In this document: positions 11,241-22,939 of the stretch, one piece after another
Position numbering within the stretch: position 1 is the first letter of the stretch
Layout of the letters: each line of letters begins with the position of its first letter
Source: Plotosus lineatus
Lineage: Eukaryota > Chordata > Actinopteri > Siluriformes > Plotosidae
DNA length: 64,000 bases
Direction: 5' to 3'
Assembly (NCBI GenBank): GCA_024760905.1
Contig: CM045751.1
Span: 6,102,501-6,166,500 of the forward strand
Position numbers and translations under genes: made by a program
Notes under the pieces: model-generated
The model's input: the letters and a program-made list of their open reading frames with translations, nothing else
Database searches by the model: none
What the model was told of the DNA's origin: nothing

Positions 11241-12662
11241 GTGGCCCTGTTTATAAAATCACACAGGTATAAGTTATATACTCATCGACTTGTTTGCGAT
11301 CATCTAGTACATTGTGTCGTGACATCGTGTGCATCTTAAAACCCTTTGTTATTTCCTCGCTCATTGATTCAACTGGAGGTTCTTCAGGTCCGCCATATTT
11401 GGCATCTGTCCCAATTCCCATACATGAAGGATTAAGGGCTCACAGATTGTGAAGCAATGAGTGAGGATACACAAGAGCAGCCTTCCTGGAAGAGCTGCAT
11501 GACATCATCTGCTTTTACATGTCTGATCATCAGTAGCGGGCATGGTCTTACACGACACTTTAGAAAAAATTACACATTTCCTTGATTCCTCACTTTTCAT
11601 ATCGTTTCTGTGGGTCCATCCATATTTCCTTGGAAGGAGGGATTAAGGGGCAACGAAGAAATGCAAGGGAGGGGAACGAGGATGCAGTTTAAAGGTCTTG
11701 GAATGCACCCAAGATCTGAAAAGACTGCTGTGTAAAACTGGCTTGAGAGTCAGCTCATCAGATTCATCTTACTGTGCGTAATTACAATCATTTTGTGTGC
11801 ATTAATACATCACAGCCGAAGTATGAGAATATTTTGTATAACAGTTCTGTTGCATGGGACGGACACCAGGATTGAGCTTTACTGTGTATTTTTTTTAATT
11901 ATATATAATAAAATAAAATATTTCAAATTATTAAATCAGTGCAATGTCTTCACAAATAACTGTTTGATTGTTTTTAAAGCCACTATCCTGTTCAATAGTT
12001 GTCCCTGTGAGCATCCGTGGGGTTGATAGACAAGCAGATGAGGTTTAAAATATTGATAACTACAATGGATAAAATTCTTTGGTTATAGTTATGATTGCGG
12101 TATCATTAACAAACGTATTCTTTTTAAATCCATTTCCATTACACATGCTTATGTAGAATAAATTATAAGCATATTGTCGGCATAATTAATATTGTTAGTA
12201 TCAGAACCTTTCTATAGACGACAACTAATTCAACTCGCTGTGTTTTTATTGATTCTCAATTAATTTCCCAAACCAATTTGTCTTTAATTAAGGTCAATGT
12301 CTCTGATCAAAGGAACAGCGAGTTCGCCGAATTGTGAATGAGGTTAGCAATGCTGCCCCTAGTGTATTTTTATATTATTGCAGGAAGAGAAGAATTTTAT
12401 GTCAGTGTTCAGACATTGTGGAAACATCAGGATGAACAGATGAACGTATTCGTTATGATAGATGGTCTAAATATTTGAAGATGTAAATGTTATAAACTCG
12501 AATTTTCTGATAGGTATTTCACAGATATGAAAGGAATTAAAATACTGAATAAAACGCCGAGATGTTTAGTGGTATCACATTACCACGATACTATAATAAA
12601 GGACTGTAAAAAAACAGGAAGAGTTTTTCTAGCCTGGTACTCATGATATTCACAAAACTCAA
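11241..12662. other. Unique, AT-rich intronic sequence
   Basis: No exon or repeat family recognised. 'caatgagtgagg' near 11456 and the CTCGCTCATT near 11357 are weakly complementary and might be ends of an old MITE. Several short open frames have no protein-like composition. Confidence 0.4.
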
Positions 12663-12890
12663 CAACGAGGCCAGAGTACACCCTAGTCAGCTCATCCCGC
12701 TGACAACAGTGCAGCTACTCTTTACAAAAGTCATCAATGGCTCCTTTACACCCGTTATCATAGACAGTGAGAGACGTATCTGACCTTTGATAACCCAGTT
12801 AGCCGCAATGGGGGGACGGCAATGGCAACCTGGGTGATAGTCAGGCTTGAACCCCCCCCGACCTTGGTTGTCATTCAGTTCATCAATGGA
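12663..12890 (-). mobile_element. Chimeric SINE: SINE-A head joined to DANA-like 3' part
   Basis: Read on the minus strand, it has a decayed B-box region, 'ggctaactgggttatcaaag', 'tctctcactgtctatgata' and 'aaagagtagctgcactgttg', all from SINE-A. It then passes abruptly into 'gctgactagggtgtactctgg', which is DANA-like 3' sequence. A similar composite at 60597-60935 has a different junction. Confidence 0.6.
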
Positions 12891-13171
12891 CAATCGCATA
12901 TGTTCACAATTTCTCCATCACCAACGGGTTAATGATTCATTCTCAATTCTATTCAGGTGCCGATTGATTTTCTATGACTGCGGCTTTTGACGGCTTTGTT
13001 CTATCTGAAAGGCAAATTACAGGATTAAAATTTCTCATTCATCAATACGTCATTGTTTTTATAGTAACAAATCTCAGGGATTTGTTTTGCAGACACTCTG
13101 GAATAATCAAAGTTAATGCTCACAATATTTGCAAAAGTAATTTACGTATATTGAAGAGGACACATATGGCC

Positions 13172-13886
13172 CTGTAATGGTCTGACGTGTTGTTTCAGGT
13201 GTACCTAACCCAGTGCTTCTCAATTATTTTCTGTGACGCCCCCTCTAGGAAGGAAAAAAAAAACAACATTTCACGCCCCCCTCCGCCCCGCAAGCAACTA
13301 TAAATTATTATTCGTCCACCTCTGCATGACATTGTGTCTTTATTAACATTAAAAACCAAAAAGAAAGAAATTTAGTTCAACTTACAATAAAGAAAAACTT
13401 CATTAACATTTTTTTTCTAAATCTGTAATAGAAAAGATTTAACGTGCACCAATGTGCCAGAAATAAAATAAAAATACATCCTTATTTAAATTCATTCAAC
13501 TTACTTATGTGTTAATATCTCCGTCTTGCTCCGCCTTTCTCTTCGTTCCTGTGAGAAAAGTTTCCGTGTTGTTTCTTGGGGGGTTGTTTACTGCACTTCA
13601 TATCGTTTGCTCGTGCGAAAAACCGCTCCACCATCATTCGACAATGAAAGCGCCACTACCAACTACTGGAGTGGAGGTGCAATTACACTTAATTCTCGTA
13701 CACTATTCCAGAAAAGCATGTTCCCCAGGGTCATACATGCTCCCGGCATCACCCCCCACCCCGGCATCACAGCGCACCCCCACCCCACTATTTGAGAAGC
13801 ACTGAACTAACCATCACCTTCAGCCCACTGAGATAGGCTCCACCTTCATCGCAATCCTAGTCGGGTCATTTCAGCTCGGCAAATGA
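13172..13886 (+). mobile_element. DANA/V-SINE-like 3' part split by a hAT element
   Basis: 'ggtctgacgtgttgtttcag' then 'gtgtacctaacc' stop at 13210. After the hAT element the same repeat continues with 'cagcccactgagataggctc', 'gcaatcctagtcggg' and a decayed 3' end near 13886. Confidence 0.55.
13211..13804. mobile_element. Non-autonomous hAT element (Charlie-type ends)
   Basis: The termini are CAGTGCTTCTCAA and its exact inverse TTGAGAAGCACTG, a perfect 13-bp inverted repeat. They are framed by an 8-bp target duplication ACCTAACC (13203-13210) / AACTAACC (13805-13812) with one mismatch. The CAGTG..TCTCAA ends and 8-bp duplication are diagnostic for hAT, closest to Charlie-like elements. The 594-bp body shows no transposase, so it is a deletion or MITE form. 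Confidence 0.88.
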
Positions 13887-15255
13887 AATACTGTAATGGT
13901 TAATCTGGTGAAGTTTGTTGTGTAGACATTTATTAAAGGTGCATGGAAGGAGTCTTCAGTGTCCGTGCTTTATTCTGTTCAGTTGTCATGTTTTCCACCA
14001 CAGGACCATCTTTATATTTTTTGGTAACATGACAAGTTTTGGTGGTGGTGGTAGTGGTCGTGGTAGTAGTGGTGAGGGAATGACTGCTGGTTGTAGATGT
14101 TATAAAGTAAGTGATCACAGGAATCAAGTTGTTTCAGGTACTTGGCGCATCAGGAAAAGTAAAAGTAAGAATGAATGGAGAAAAATAAATGAGAAGTGGT
14201 GTGTGTTGTGATTACTGTGGCGTAGGAGGAATAAAATTCGTAGGAAAATAACAATAATGATTACTGCTCGGAACGGGCTGTTTATTATTTTTCCGATGAC
14301 ATGCCAAATTTGATCACCACAGAAAAGTACAGGAAAATTAAGGTTATCATCGGAGATACCAGTTCGAGATGGGCTCACGGGTTGAAGAGCATGAAAACTT
14401 TGGTAATCAAACTGGCGGCAATGAAGCTTTGTGTATTTCTATTCAGGAGGAAGGTCTGATTTTTGATTGCTCAAGGTGAGAGTTTGATGAGTACACAACC
14501 TTAACCGCTCACTTCCAAAAATGGCTGAGAATGTCCAATCATACTACATCAAAATATTCCTGTCTTTCTACTGACAGCATTTTGCCGTAGGCTGAAAAAA
14601 AATGATAAGGTTGTCACCAGCAAACTAGAAAAGAGAATGTGGCCTTCATTTGCTGAATATCCATCACTTTTTCCTTCTGAGGATGGATGGTGTTGTGTAG
14701 AAATAGGTCCCTCTGTCCACTGCAGTCTCACTGGGCTGATCCTGGCACACTGGCAGACGCTTGAACTCGATTACAGCCTTGGCCGTCATTTGAACTCATT
14801 TCCCCTCGACATCATGCTCCCACTGGGGCAGTTTGACAGCATGGCTGGCTCAAGTGCGAGGAAGTTATCCCTGACCTCCAGCTTCAGGGGTCAGTGCCAC
14901 TGATTTTTTTTTTTTGACCGAGATGGGCTTTTCTTGTTCTATATGAGGGCTGAAAGCTACTTCCAAATATCTCAATTTACGGTCCCACCAGACGTCAGGC
15001 CGACAACTCTGCAGTATGTTGGAGCTGATCTGCTGATGCTAAATAATTTGAGCTAATTTTAGCTTACTTCATTTTGTAACTTTTTGCAATGGAAAACATT
15101 AAGAAATTCAAACAGATTCACTTAATCATGAGCACTTAGTGATCCAAAAAAGCTCGGATACACTCTCAGAAATCGAGGGACCGGTGTGTCCCGAAAAGGG
15201 TAAAAAAAAAAAATCATGTCGTTGTGGGAGTTTACCCTTTTGAGAGACGACTGAG
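13887..15255. other. Unique intronic sequence
   Basis: It contains a GGTGGTGGTAGTGGTCGTGG-like imperfect triplet run near 14040-14075. A compositionally balanced unique stretch at about 14640-14900 has no repeat landmarks and could be conserved. No exon signals recognised. Confidence 0.4.
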
Positions 15256-15257
15256 TA

Positions 15258-15922
15258 CAGTCGACCCCCGTTATTCGCTGTGGTTGCGTTCCATCCCGTC
15301 CCTTCCCGCGGATCTTGAAAATCCGAGTTATTGACGCGGTTTTAAAACACTATGGATGATATGTATGATATTACATGCGCTAAAATATGCTTGTTAAACA
15401 CATTCTATATTCAGTCTTACTCATTAATACGGTAATACCCCCAGTGCAGATAACTGGGTTATCAAAGGCGGGCCATGTCTGTCACTGTCTATGGTGAGAG
15501 GCATGTAAAAGAACCGTTGCTGACTTTCGTAAAGAGTAGCTGCAAAGTCGTCAGCGTGTTTCTGTTCCTCGCTAAAAAGGGTTGTGACAGGAAGGGCATC
15601 CGACGTAAAAACCTCTGCCAAATCAAACGTGCGAATCAGATGATTCGCTGTGGCGACTCCCGAGTGAAAAGAAAAAGCCGAAAGGAAGACAGACAGACTC
15701 ATTAATACAGTAATAATGCAGCAAAATATAGTAATGATTAAGTAAAAACTTTTTAATTTTGTACTTTGATAATATTTATCAATAAATAAAGCGTTTGAGT
15801 GACATCATAGGCCTTAAATAATCATTACAAACACACTTAAAAAACGTGAATTCACGTTTGTCGCTAATCTGCCAGTATGCGGGGCCGCGACTGTTGAACC
15901 GTGAATGGGCAAAGGCTTACTG
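15258..15922. mobile_element. Tigger/pogo-like MITE, family B
   Basis: The left end is CAGTCGACCCCCGTTATTCG and the right end is CGTGAATGGGCAAAGG then CTTACTG. TA lies outside both ends (15256-57, 15923-24). The ends are imperfectly inverted, and the internal 'cccgcggatcttgaaaatcc' is typical of Tigger-like sequences. A SINE-A copy is nested at 15438-15696. No transposase frame. Confidence 0.7.
15438..15696 (+). mobile_element. SINE-A copy, 5' truncated, 19-bp target duplication
   Basis: It starts at CCCCAGTGCAGATAACTGGG, contains 'gcatgtaaaagaaccgttgc' and 'gggcatccgacgtaaaaacc', and ends GCCGAAAGGAAGACAGACAG. The duplicated target ACTCATTAATACRGTAATA lies at 15419-15437 and 15697-15715 (one mismatch). 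It proves the insertion and that it post-dates the surrounding MITE. Confidence 0.88.
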
Positions 15923-17491
15923 TATGGTTAGTGCTGGACCATTTTTATACCTTATTGTAACTACGAATGAATTGCAATGTTATTAATAGGCTGTGTCTGT
16001 TTTTTTTTTGAACCCTCAGGATAACTGCGGGTACCTTTTAGGGCCTCTCTCAGCCAACACGTTGTCCATGTTCCAATTCTGGAGTGGGGCCATCTTGGTG
16101 AGATCAAGGTGATATCACCAAGATGGCCCCACTTCAGAATTGAAACACTAATGTTCAATCTAGTTTTTGTTTACATTTCTTTTGATGATCAGTGATTGGT
16201 GGAAACAGGTGGAAGGTGTGGCTACTGTTTGGTTTAAGTGAAAATCTTCACCCACACTGGCCCTTTGTGGAGAAGATTGGAGACCCCTGCTCTAAAAACT
16301 ATGCCAACCAATTTGTTCCTTTTTGTTTGTTTGTTTGTTTTACATCAGGTGATCACGCTGTATAATTTCTGCTGGTAAAAAAGAAATTTTGGTCCGAAAA
16401 AACAACAGTGGGAGCATTTTTCAAACATGTACCTGTATATAACTTGTATATTCTGATCTTATACAGTATCTACGTTTTTGAGACTGTAGCCTACTGTGGC
16501 CTATTTTTTTAATTTAAAATTGACATAGACAAAAAAAAAAGAAAGAAACATGAATTTAAAAGAATTTAAACACCAGGTGATTTTTTTTTCACATTTTTAA
16601 ACTCTTGTCTTTTTTGTGTGTCTGCCAGACTCAGTGAAACAAGTGTAACTTCACACTTTAGAAAGATAACACCTTTACACCTTTTTTACAATAACTAATT
16701 AGCAAATTAGTGCGCTGTCAAGTTTTGCTGTCAAATTAAGATCATTGAAGATCTTTCCTCATTTCGAAAACTGATTTGAAAAACCATGCTACATTGTTTG
16801 CTAGCTCATGCTAAGTAGCTTTTGGTAACCATCAGCAACACGAAGTGTCATTAAGGAACTGGAGAAAAAAAACAGAAGTTTGTCAGTTATGTTTTTATTA
16901 AAGAAAAACTTTTTTTTTTTTTTTTTTTTTTTAAGTTTCAACAATTTTTCAACATTTCAGCAAGAAAAACAACAACAGCAACAATAACCAAAACAGAATT
17001 AAACAACGGAAATTATTTCGTCATTGTGCTATGTATTTTCTAATTTGGTTTGATTACACGCAAATAATATTCACGTTATGCATTTTTCCGGACTACCCCT
17101 TTCAATTTTGTAACTTTTCTATTAGTATTTTCAGAACCACAACAATCACACAGAAATGGATATGAGTCGCTCGCATACTCCGCTCGTTCTGTAACTGGTG
17201 TGTGATTCCTCGAAGCATTTATCAAACTAATTTCCTGTGTGTTTTGCACAATCTTTCCCTCCACGTTTCTGTGCTGGTCAGTTTCAGTGAAGACAGCGTT
17301 GGCCCCTCAGTCATCAGAATTAAACCTTTAAAAAACATGAGACTATTTGAACTGTACTGAATCGCATTGCATTATATTGTGTTGCATTTTATTGCACTGC
17401 AACCATTCTCAACTTTGCAGCTTGAAGAACTACAAATAATCAAACCAAAATCGATCAGATCACGAATTATATATTATTTTGGAGAAAAATA
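15923..17491. other. Unique AT-rich intronic sequence
   Basis: It holds a 69-bp inverted repeat (16074-16142), TTTG repeats near 16325, poly(T) at 16910-16932 and otherwise nothing recognised. Confidence 0.45.
16074..16142. repeat. Near-perfect 32-bp inverted repeat with 5-nt spacer
   Basis: The left arm (16074-16105) and right arm (16111-16142) match at 30 of 32 positions and are separated by AAGGT. Each arm carries a CCAAGATGGCCCC core or its complement, a YY1-like AAGATGGC motif. It may be the remnant of a small MITE or a foldback. Confidence 0.85.
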
Positions 17492-17617
17492 CAGGGATCC
17501 CTCATTTTCCGCGGTTAATGGGGACCGAGACCCATCGCGACCGGCGATTTCCTCAAAGTAGGATCGATCCACCTGACTGACGTATACGTACATGTATATG
17601 TGTAAATAATATCAATA

Positions 17618-17842
17618 CAGACGCTCCCTGACTTACGTTCATCCGTTTTAAAGTTTTTTCGATTTTACGTTTAAACGTTCATCCGTTTTAAAGTTTTTTC
17701 GATTTTACGTTTAAAAAAAAAAAAAAAAAAAAGTAAAATTTTGAGTTGAGACGGTGACGTAATGATGCTGCATTCAGTGTTTACAAACTACAGACTGAGT
17801 GTGTGTGTGCATATATATATATATATATAACACGCGATATAA

Positions 17843-17888
<46 letters not shown>

Positions 17889-18648
17889 TTATATCGCGTG
17901 TTACCCTTATGTTAAGACGTCGTCTCTGTGATCTTTGTGTTTACACCTTGCGGACTTTTGTAACCCTAAGCAAATCTGGTTGGTCAGAAGTGTAAGCCTA
18001 CTAGCATGGGTGCAAGTCTCATACACAGAGATGAATTAACTATCTGCTCGGATCGGCACAATCTTTATATTTATTATCTTTTCGCAGAATCCCAAGAGTG
18101 TATACTTATTTTTATATTAATATTCATTAGGATTTGTACTTGTTCTTTGTATGCATCTCTTGAATAAAGTTTACTTACTTGCACAAAAGAAAGAACTCTC
18201 CGCTTTGCTGGGAGACTGCATCAGTGCAGGCTGTGTTCTAAACAAGTTCAATGGCACCCTTGTGCACTTGAAAGACCGGAAGTCTGTATAACCCACAGAA
18301 AGTACACTACTTCTGCAAGTACACTACTTTCGGTTTTGAGCGCCTCACATATTGTAAGCGTTGATTGGCAGTTTTAAGCTTCATGTAAAGTAACTCGGTG
18401 TAAATAAGTGACTTATTTGAAAATAATGTTGATATTATTTGATATATTTAATATTATTTTAGAATGTTGTGTTTATAATAATTGATATAGGGGTGTTTTA
18501 TGAGATACGGTAATGGTATTTATGGATGTATAGTACAGTATGAGCGTCATATGTCACACGTCATACGTCACTGTAACAACTTACGTTCACTTTCAACTTG
18601 CGTTCGGCCGTCCGGAACAAATTAAAAACGTAAGTCGGGGAGCGTTTG
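17618..18648. mobile_element. Nested Tigger-like DNA element, family C
   Basis: The ends CAGACGCTCCCTGACTTACG and CGTAAGTCGGGGAGCGTTTG are inverted repeats of about 22 bp with two mismatches, with TA on both outer sides. Inside are a direct duplication of about 38 bp (17637-17714), a poly(A) run, and a palindrome of ACACGCGATATAACTGAT arms around (TA)n. The element is 1,031 bp and no transposase frame was seen. Confidence 0.78.
17829..17902. repeat. Palindromic (TA)n with unique complementary arms
   Basis: AACACGCGATATAACTGATA is followed by a TA tract and then its exact reverse complement ending at 17902. The whole 74 bp is one long hairpin or cruciform candidate. Confidence 0.9.
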
Positions 18649-18989
18649 TAAATATATATTCAACACTATAAATGCTTATAATAACAATTAAATATTCAAA
18701 AATAATCCATAAGATGTAAATAAAATGTAAATACGTACACACATACAGACGCGCGCACACAGATGTGTACCGCACATAAAAATATAAGTAGTTTTGTTGG
18801 GGGTTTTGGGTTGTTTTTTTTTTGTTTTTTTTGCATAATTGGCCTTGTTTTGTTGCATTTTCCTTAACGTTTCCCCCTATTTTTTTCGATTTCCTTTTTT
18901 TTTTTTTAAGTTTTTCGATGAATATTTTTGAAAACCCGCAGTGCACTGAAGCTGCAGAAACTGAAGCGCGAAGTAGCGAGGGGTCAGTG

Positions 18990-19884
18990 TACAAACAAAA
19001 AAATGTCTAAAGTTGTACTTTTTAGAAAGACATGTGATCTAAACAGAAGTGGTTCTCACAGCGGGGTCTGTGAAGCATAATGAGACTCAGACTTTTTTGT
19101 TTTGGTTTGTGTTACAGTCCTGGAATTTGAGCAAATTGAATGGCTTTAATCTAAAAATGAAGAAATCCAAAACAAGTACAACCATAAATAACATTCACTT
19201 GGATGTAATGCGTTCAGAAAAAAAAACAAAAAACATATATATGACTTTAATGGAAAATAAAACATGACTGTACGTATATAAATAACGACCAATATTTGAA
19301 CAGATGGCTCATATCGGAAAGGCGTGAAATTTGTTTTATCGTTAAAGGAGTCCCTGACTGCCAAGGTTTGACGTCCGTCGATAGATTATTCTGCTTCTCA
19401 CCGCTATAATCAAGAACCAATCAGCAGCTTTTGAGTAGTTTTGCTCACGTTCATATTCAGGACGACAGCGGGTCTCTCTTCTAATATTTCCCAGCCTGTA
19501 TAGCACTTTTCTAAGCTGTGCAAATGAAAAAAAGTGTCTGAAATGACAACTTTGAGTCGAATCACTGCAGCGGTCTTGCCATGGCGCACGTTACAGCTTC
19601 CAGATGCGAGCACAATCACGTACGAGTAAGAATGGCTTGTCAAACCTTTGAGGTTTTTCTCTTGTCTAAACGTTGGCCTCACGAGGCCCAGACCCTGATC
19701 AAGAGTTCTCCAAGAGTTCTTTTGTTTCACGGCTGCAGACGGTGATCCGTGTTTCCGATACAACATGCATGTGAGTGTGTGAGATACGTGGGATCGTAAA
19801 CAAGACAGGAGTGTCACGGTATAACCGTAAACCCCGAAGCTTGATTACGGCGTGTTTCATCTATAAGACGCTACCTGTTCTTTT
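18990..19884. other. Unique intronic sequence
   Basis: No repeat family recognised. A 135-codon open frame on the minus strand (19410-19817) has no domain I recognise and no splice support, so I do not call it a gene. Confidence 0.4.
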
Positions 19885-20215
19885 GTGAAACACAAACGCC
19901 ATCAATTTTCTCCTCATTTGCACAACCCGCACAGACTACACCTACACCGCGCTTATTGCAGGCTGCATGGTGATTTTTTTAATCTGCCTATGCAAGCACA
20001 CGTCCTCTCGCATGCTGGCCCTTTGCAGTGTTCGTCTAATCACAGAGCGTGCTCTCATTTAAATATTAGAGTAGTCTTTAATCATGGAAAGTAATCAGTG
20101 TCATGCATATTCATACGGTCCCGGTCTAACAGTCTCATTGTCTCGCTTCAGTGCCAAATCATCTCAGCCAGTCTCTCAGCTGCCTGCTCTGATAGCGAGA
20201 GCCTGGTGCTGTGCC
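19885..20215. promoter_or_regulatory. Candidate conserved non-coding element
   Basis: A repeat-free island in the intron with TTTAATCATGG, CATTTAAATATTAG and TGCATATTCAT motifs of homeodomain/POU type. Conservation is inferred from composition and locus type only. Confidence 0.25.
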
Positions 20216-20311
20216 AAAAAAAAAAAACAACAACAAAAAAAACCCTCACCATCTCAAGTTTGAAAGAACTTTTCTTGCATTTATATGGTGTCCCTGAAGA
20301 GAGAGGTATGA

Positions 20312-20385
20312 GCTTGTGTGTGTGTGTGTGTGTGTGTGTACGTGTGTATGTGTGTGTGTGTGTGCGCGCGCGCGTGGGTGGGTAG
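20312..20385. repeat. (GT)n/(GC)n tract, Z-DNA-prone
   Basis: GT units, a TACGTGTATG interruption, more GT, then GCGCGCGCG. Confidence 0.85.
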
Positions 20386-20429
20386 GCCTGTGTGCGGACA
20401 TTCATGGGTGTGTTTGTGCTTCTGTGGGA

Positions 20430-20640
20430 GGAGAGATTTTCGAAAGATGGCGAGACTGATCCCTGTTCCGAGCAATGAATATTTGCGCAGGGGCTCAAGG
20501 AAAACTCCATTTGCATAATGACTTTGTAGTTCTGCATTAATTAAATTTGCATATGAAACTGCTTTAATTACCTCTGATCATCTGGTTTCGACTCCGCTGC
20601 ATTTGATGTCCAGCCTTCGGGGTTGTGATTAGAGGTTACA
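20430..20640. promoter_or_regulatory. Candidate intronic enhancer with paired octamers
   Basis: Repeat-free sequence with two exact ATTTGCAT octamers (20509-20516 and 20545-20552), plus ATTAATTAAATTTGC and TTTAATTACC homeodomain-type cores in the same 120 bp. Octamers bind POU factors. BCL11B is expressed in lymphoid and neural cells where POU factors act, so an enhancer is plausible. No conservation test was possible. Confidence 0.35.
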
Positions 20641-20649
20641 GTGGCATTT

Positions 20650-20856
20650 TGTGTGTGTGTGTGTGTGTGTATGTGTGTGTGTAGAGGACAGGTGTGTAAG
20701 TGTGAGTATAAGTGTGTGTGTGTGTGGGTGTGTGTGTGGAGGACACGTGTGTAAGTGTGTGTAAGTGTGTGTAAAAGTGTGTGTATGTGCGTGTGAGAAA
20801 GATAGGTAGGTGTGTGTATGCGAGTGCGTGTGTGAGAAGCATAAGTGTGAATATAA

Positions 20857-20895
<39 letters not shown>

Positions 20896-20983
20896 AAGCA
20901 TAGGTGTGTAAGTGTGACTATAAGTGTGTGTGTGTTTGTGTGTGTGTGAGGAGGATAAGTCGGAGTGTATTTGCATGTATGTG

Positions 20984-21020
<37 letters not shown>
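20650..21020. repeat. Degenerate (GT)n array with GTAAGTGTGA-type units
   Basis: About 370 bp of GT-rich sequence with recurring GTGTAAGTGTG, GAGAAGCATA and GAGGACA variants, ending in pure GT (20985-21020). A local higher-order duplication of units around GTGAGAAGCATA(A/G)GTGTG is visible at about 20832-20850 and 20892-20910. Confidence 0.85.
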
Positions 21021-21021
<1 letters not shown>

Positions 21022-22939
21022 GTAGTTATTCAGTGGCAAGCGATCGTTATCGGATATGAAAGCCATTTTCTCACACTATCGCTCAAAGTACACAGGATGA
21101 GTAAACTGTACGTGCTTTCTCTGGATCCTCTGCTCAGAAATCACTACAATAAACCATTAATACAACTTAATGTCATCTTTATTTTTGGTATATCATCGAA
21201 ATATTTGAGAAAAATTGTTTTTGGGAAGCACTTGAATCATTTTCTGTGAAGGCTTCATGCATAATGACCTATGAATACATTCATAACATGCTATAAATAT
21301 TCATGTATTATTGATTATGCATTACATTACACTGAATAGCAATATTTAGGACATGTCTCTAAATTGTAAATCAGTCCTTAGGACCTGGTATAGATCACTA
21401 TTATATTATTATTTTATTATTAATATACTCAAACTTAATAATAATAATAATAATAAATAATTTTCTTAAATCTCATGAAGTTATAACATTACTAAGTTAT
21501 TAAGCTGTCAGTCTTTCTTTTTTAAAAAAAGCAAATAAATCAGGACGGGTCTCATTATTTGGTGATTAGAGGAAGTGGGTAATGCTGGTAGGATGTGGTC
21601 GCGACTTATAGTGTGTCATGTTTACCATAAATAATGCATATGCATTTTTATACATAATTATAACCAGGTCACATGACGTGTTTGTAGTTTATTATCGAAA
21701 GTAATTATAGAAAAAAAGATTTAAAAGATTATGTTCAATCTTAATTCTTCAGTGTTAAAACATTCTTTAATATTAATTTATTTATTTTAAAAATTTTAAT
21801 TTCCTAAATTATGGAACACTGTTATTACACAGCATGACATCACTATCTGCATATTCATAGCCTTATGCGTACTATTTTGATGGTGTGTGACTGGTTATTA
21901 CAAAATGAGTCCAAATAAACAATAATAATAATAATAATAGTAATAACACTAATAGTACATTTTTGAGGAATGCATATATAAATAGAGGGAACTTTTGACC
22001 CCATTGTTGGAAAAAAAAAAAAATTGGACAAACTTTGACAAAGATTTAAAAAAAAAAAAATGCATCTGAAGTTTAACAAATTGATTTCACAAGACTTTCC
22101 AGTTAATTCAAAAAGTCTGTTTGGTGCATTTGAACCCATTTTGTGGTGATGGGTCACGTATACGCCAACATTCAGGCGAACGTCTGTTCATCATATCTGA
22201 AGAGAACATTCAGACAATAATTTCAACATGTTACACTGTAGAGACACCCCCCTCCCCCCGTCCCGTCCCGCCCCGCCCCGCTCGAGAAGAAAAAAAAAAC
22301 AAAAAAAACAAAAACTAAACCTGATTACTCCAAACCAGGGCAGGTCACGAATCGAACAGTTTGAATAAAATGCGTACATTTCGAACGCGGAGTCAAAGCT
22401 CCAGCTGTTCCACTAAACAGTAAAAGGTTTGAGGAGGAGACACATGTGAGAACATCTCACCAAATCTGTTTTTATGTACAGTAGTTTTATTCATCTTTCC
22501 AGCGCGGGAGTAATAATTCACTCCACTTAGGCCTTTCTGAAAGGTCTGTGGTATCCATGCACCACAAAATCCCTCCTTTGAGCCGCCGTGCTATCTCTGA
22601 AAGGATGATTGATCCAGATTTAAAGCTTATGAAATATCTTTGAGCAAAGAATTCAGGACGATAATTCCACAAAAATTATAATTATTCATTTTGAGCAGAC
22701 AAACTGAAGACTTTTTATGCTCCAGGTTCACGCTTTTACATTTCATTACGAGATACTATTATTAAAACTATTAATAATAACAAATAGCATCCAACTTGTT
22801 ATTTATTATAATAATTATTATTATTATTTTTTTTTGGCGCCTGTCACTGTTTTGGGGGAAAAAAAAAAAAAAAAAAAAAAAAAGGGTTCCAATAAAAAGC
22901 TGTGTTTGACTAGCTGGTGAAATCCCCAGGGTATTTTTT
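21021..22939. other. AT-rich intronic sequence
   Basis: It holds AAT and TTA trinucleotide runs (21438-21455, 21920-21940), poly(A) runs (22008-22023, 22050-22060, 22860-22883) and a C-rich CCCGTCCCG/CCCCGCCCCG stretch (22246-22282). No exon or repeat family recognised. Confidence 0.45.

Larger units (their letters stand above)
17492..18989 (+). mobile_element. Tigger-like MITE, family A copy 2, with nested element
   Basis: The left end is CAGGGATCCCTCATTTTCC after TA. The right end GCGAGGGGTCAGTG is followed by TA (18990-91). The internal family-A landmarks are split by another element at 17618-18648: 'gtaaataatatcaata' before it and 'tatattcaacactataaatg' after it. The right part keeps 'gcactgaagctgcagaaact'. 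Confidence 0.78.

Noticed and set aside
15424..15702. 92-codon minus-strand frame
   Set aside because: It lies in SINE-A and recurs in other copies. Not a gene.
19410..19817. 135-codon minus-strand open frame
   Set aside because: No family resemblance and no supporting signals. Probably chance.
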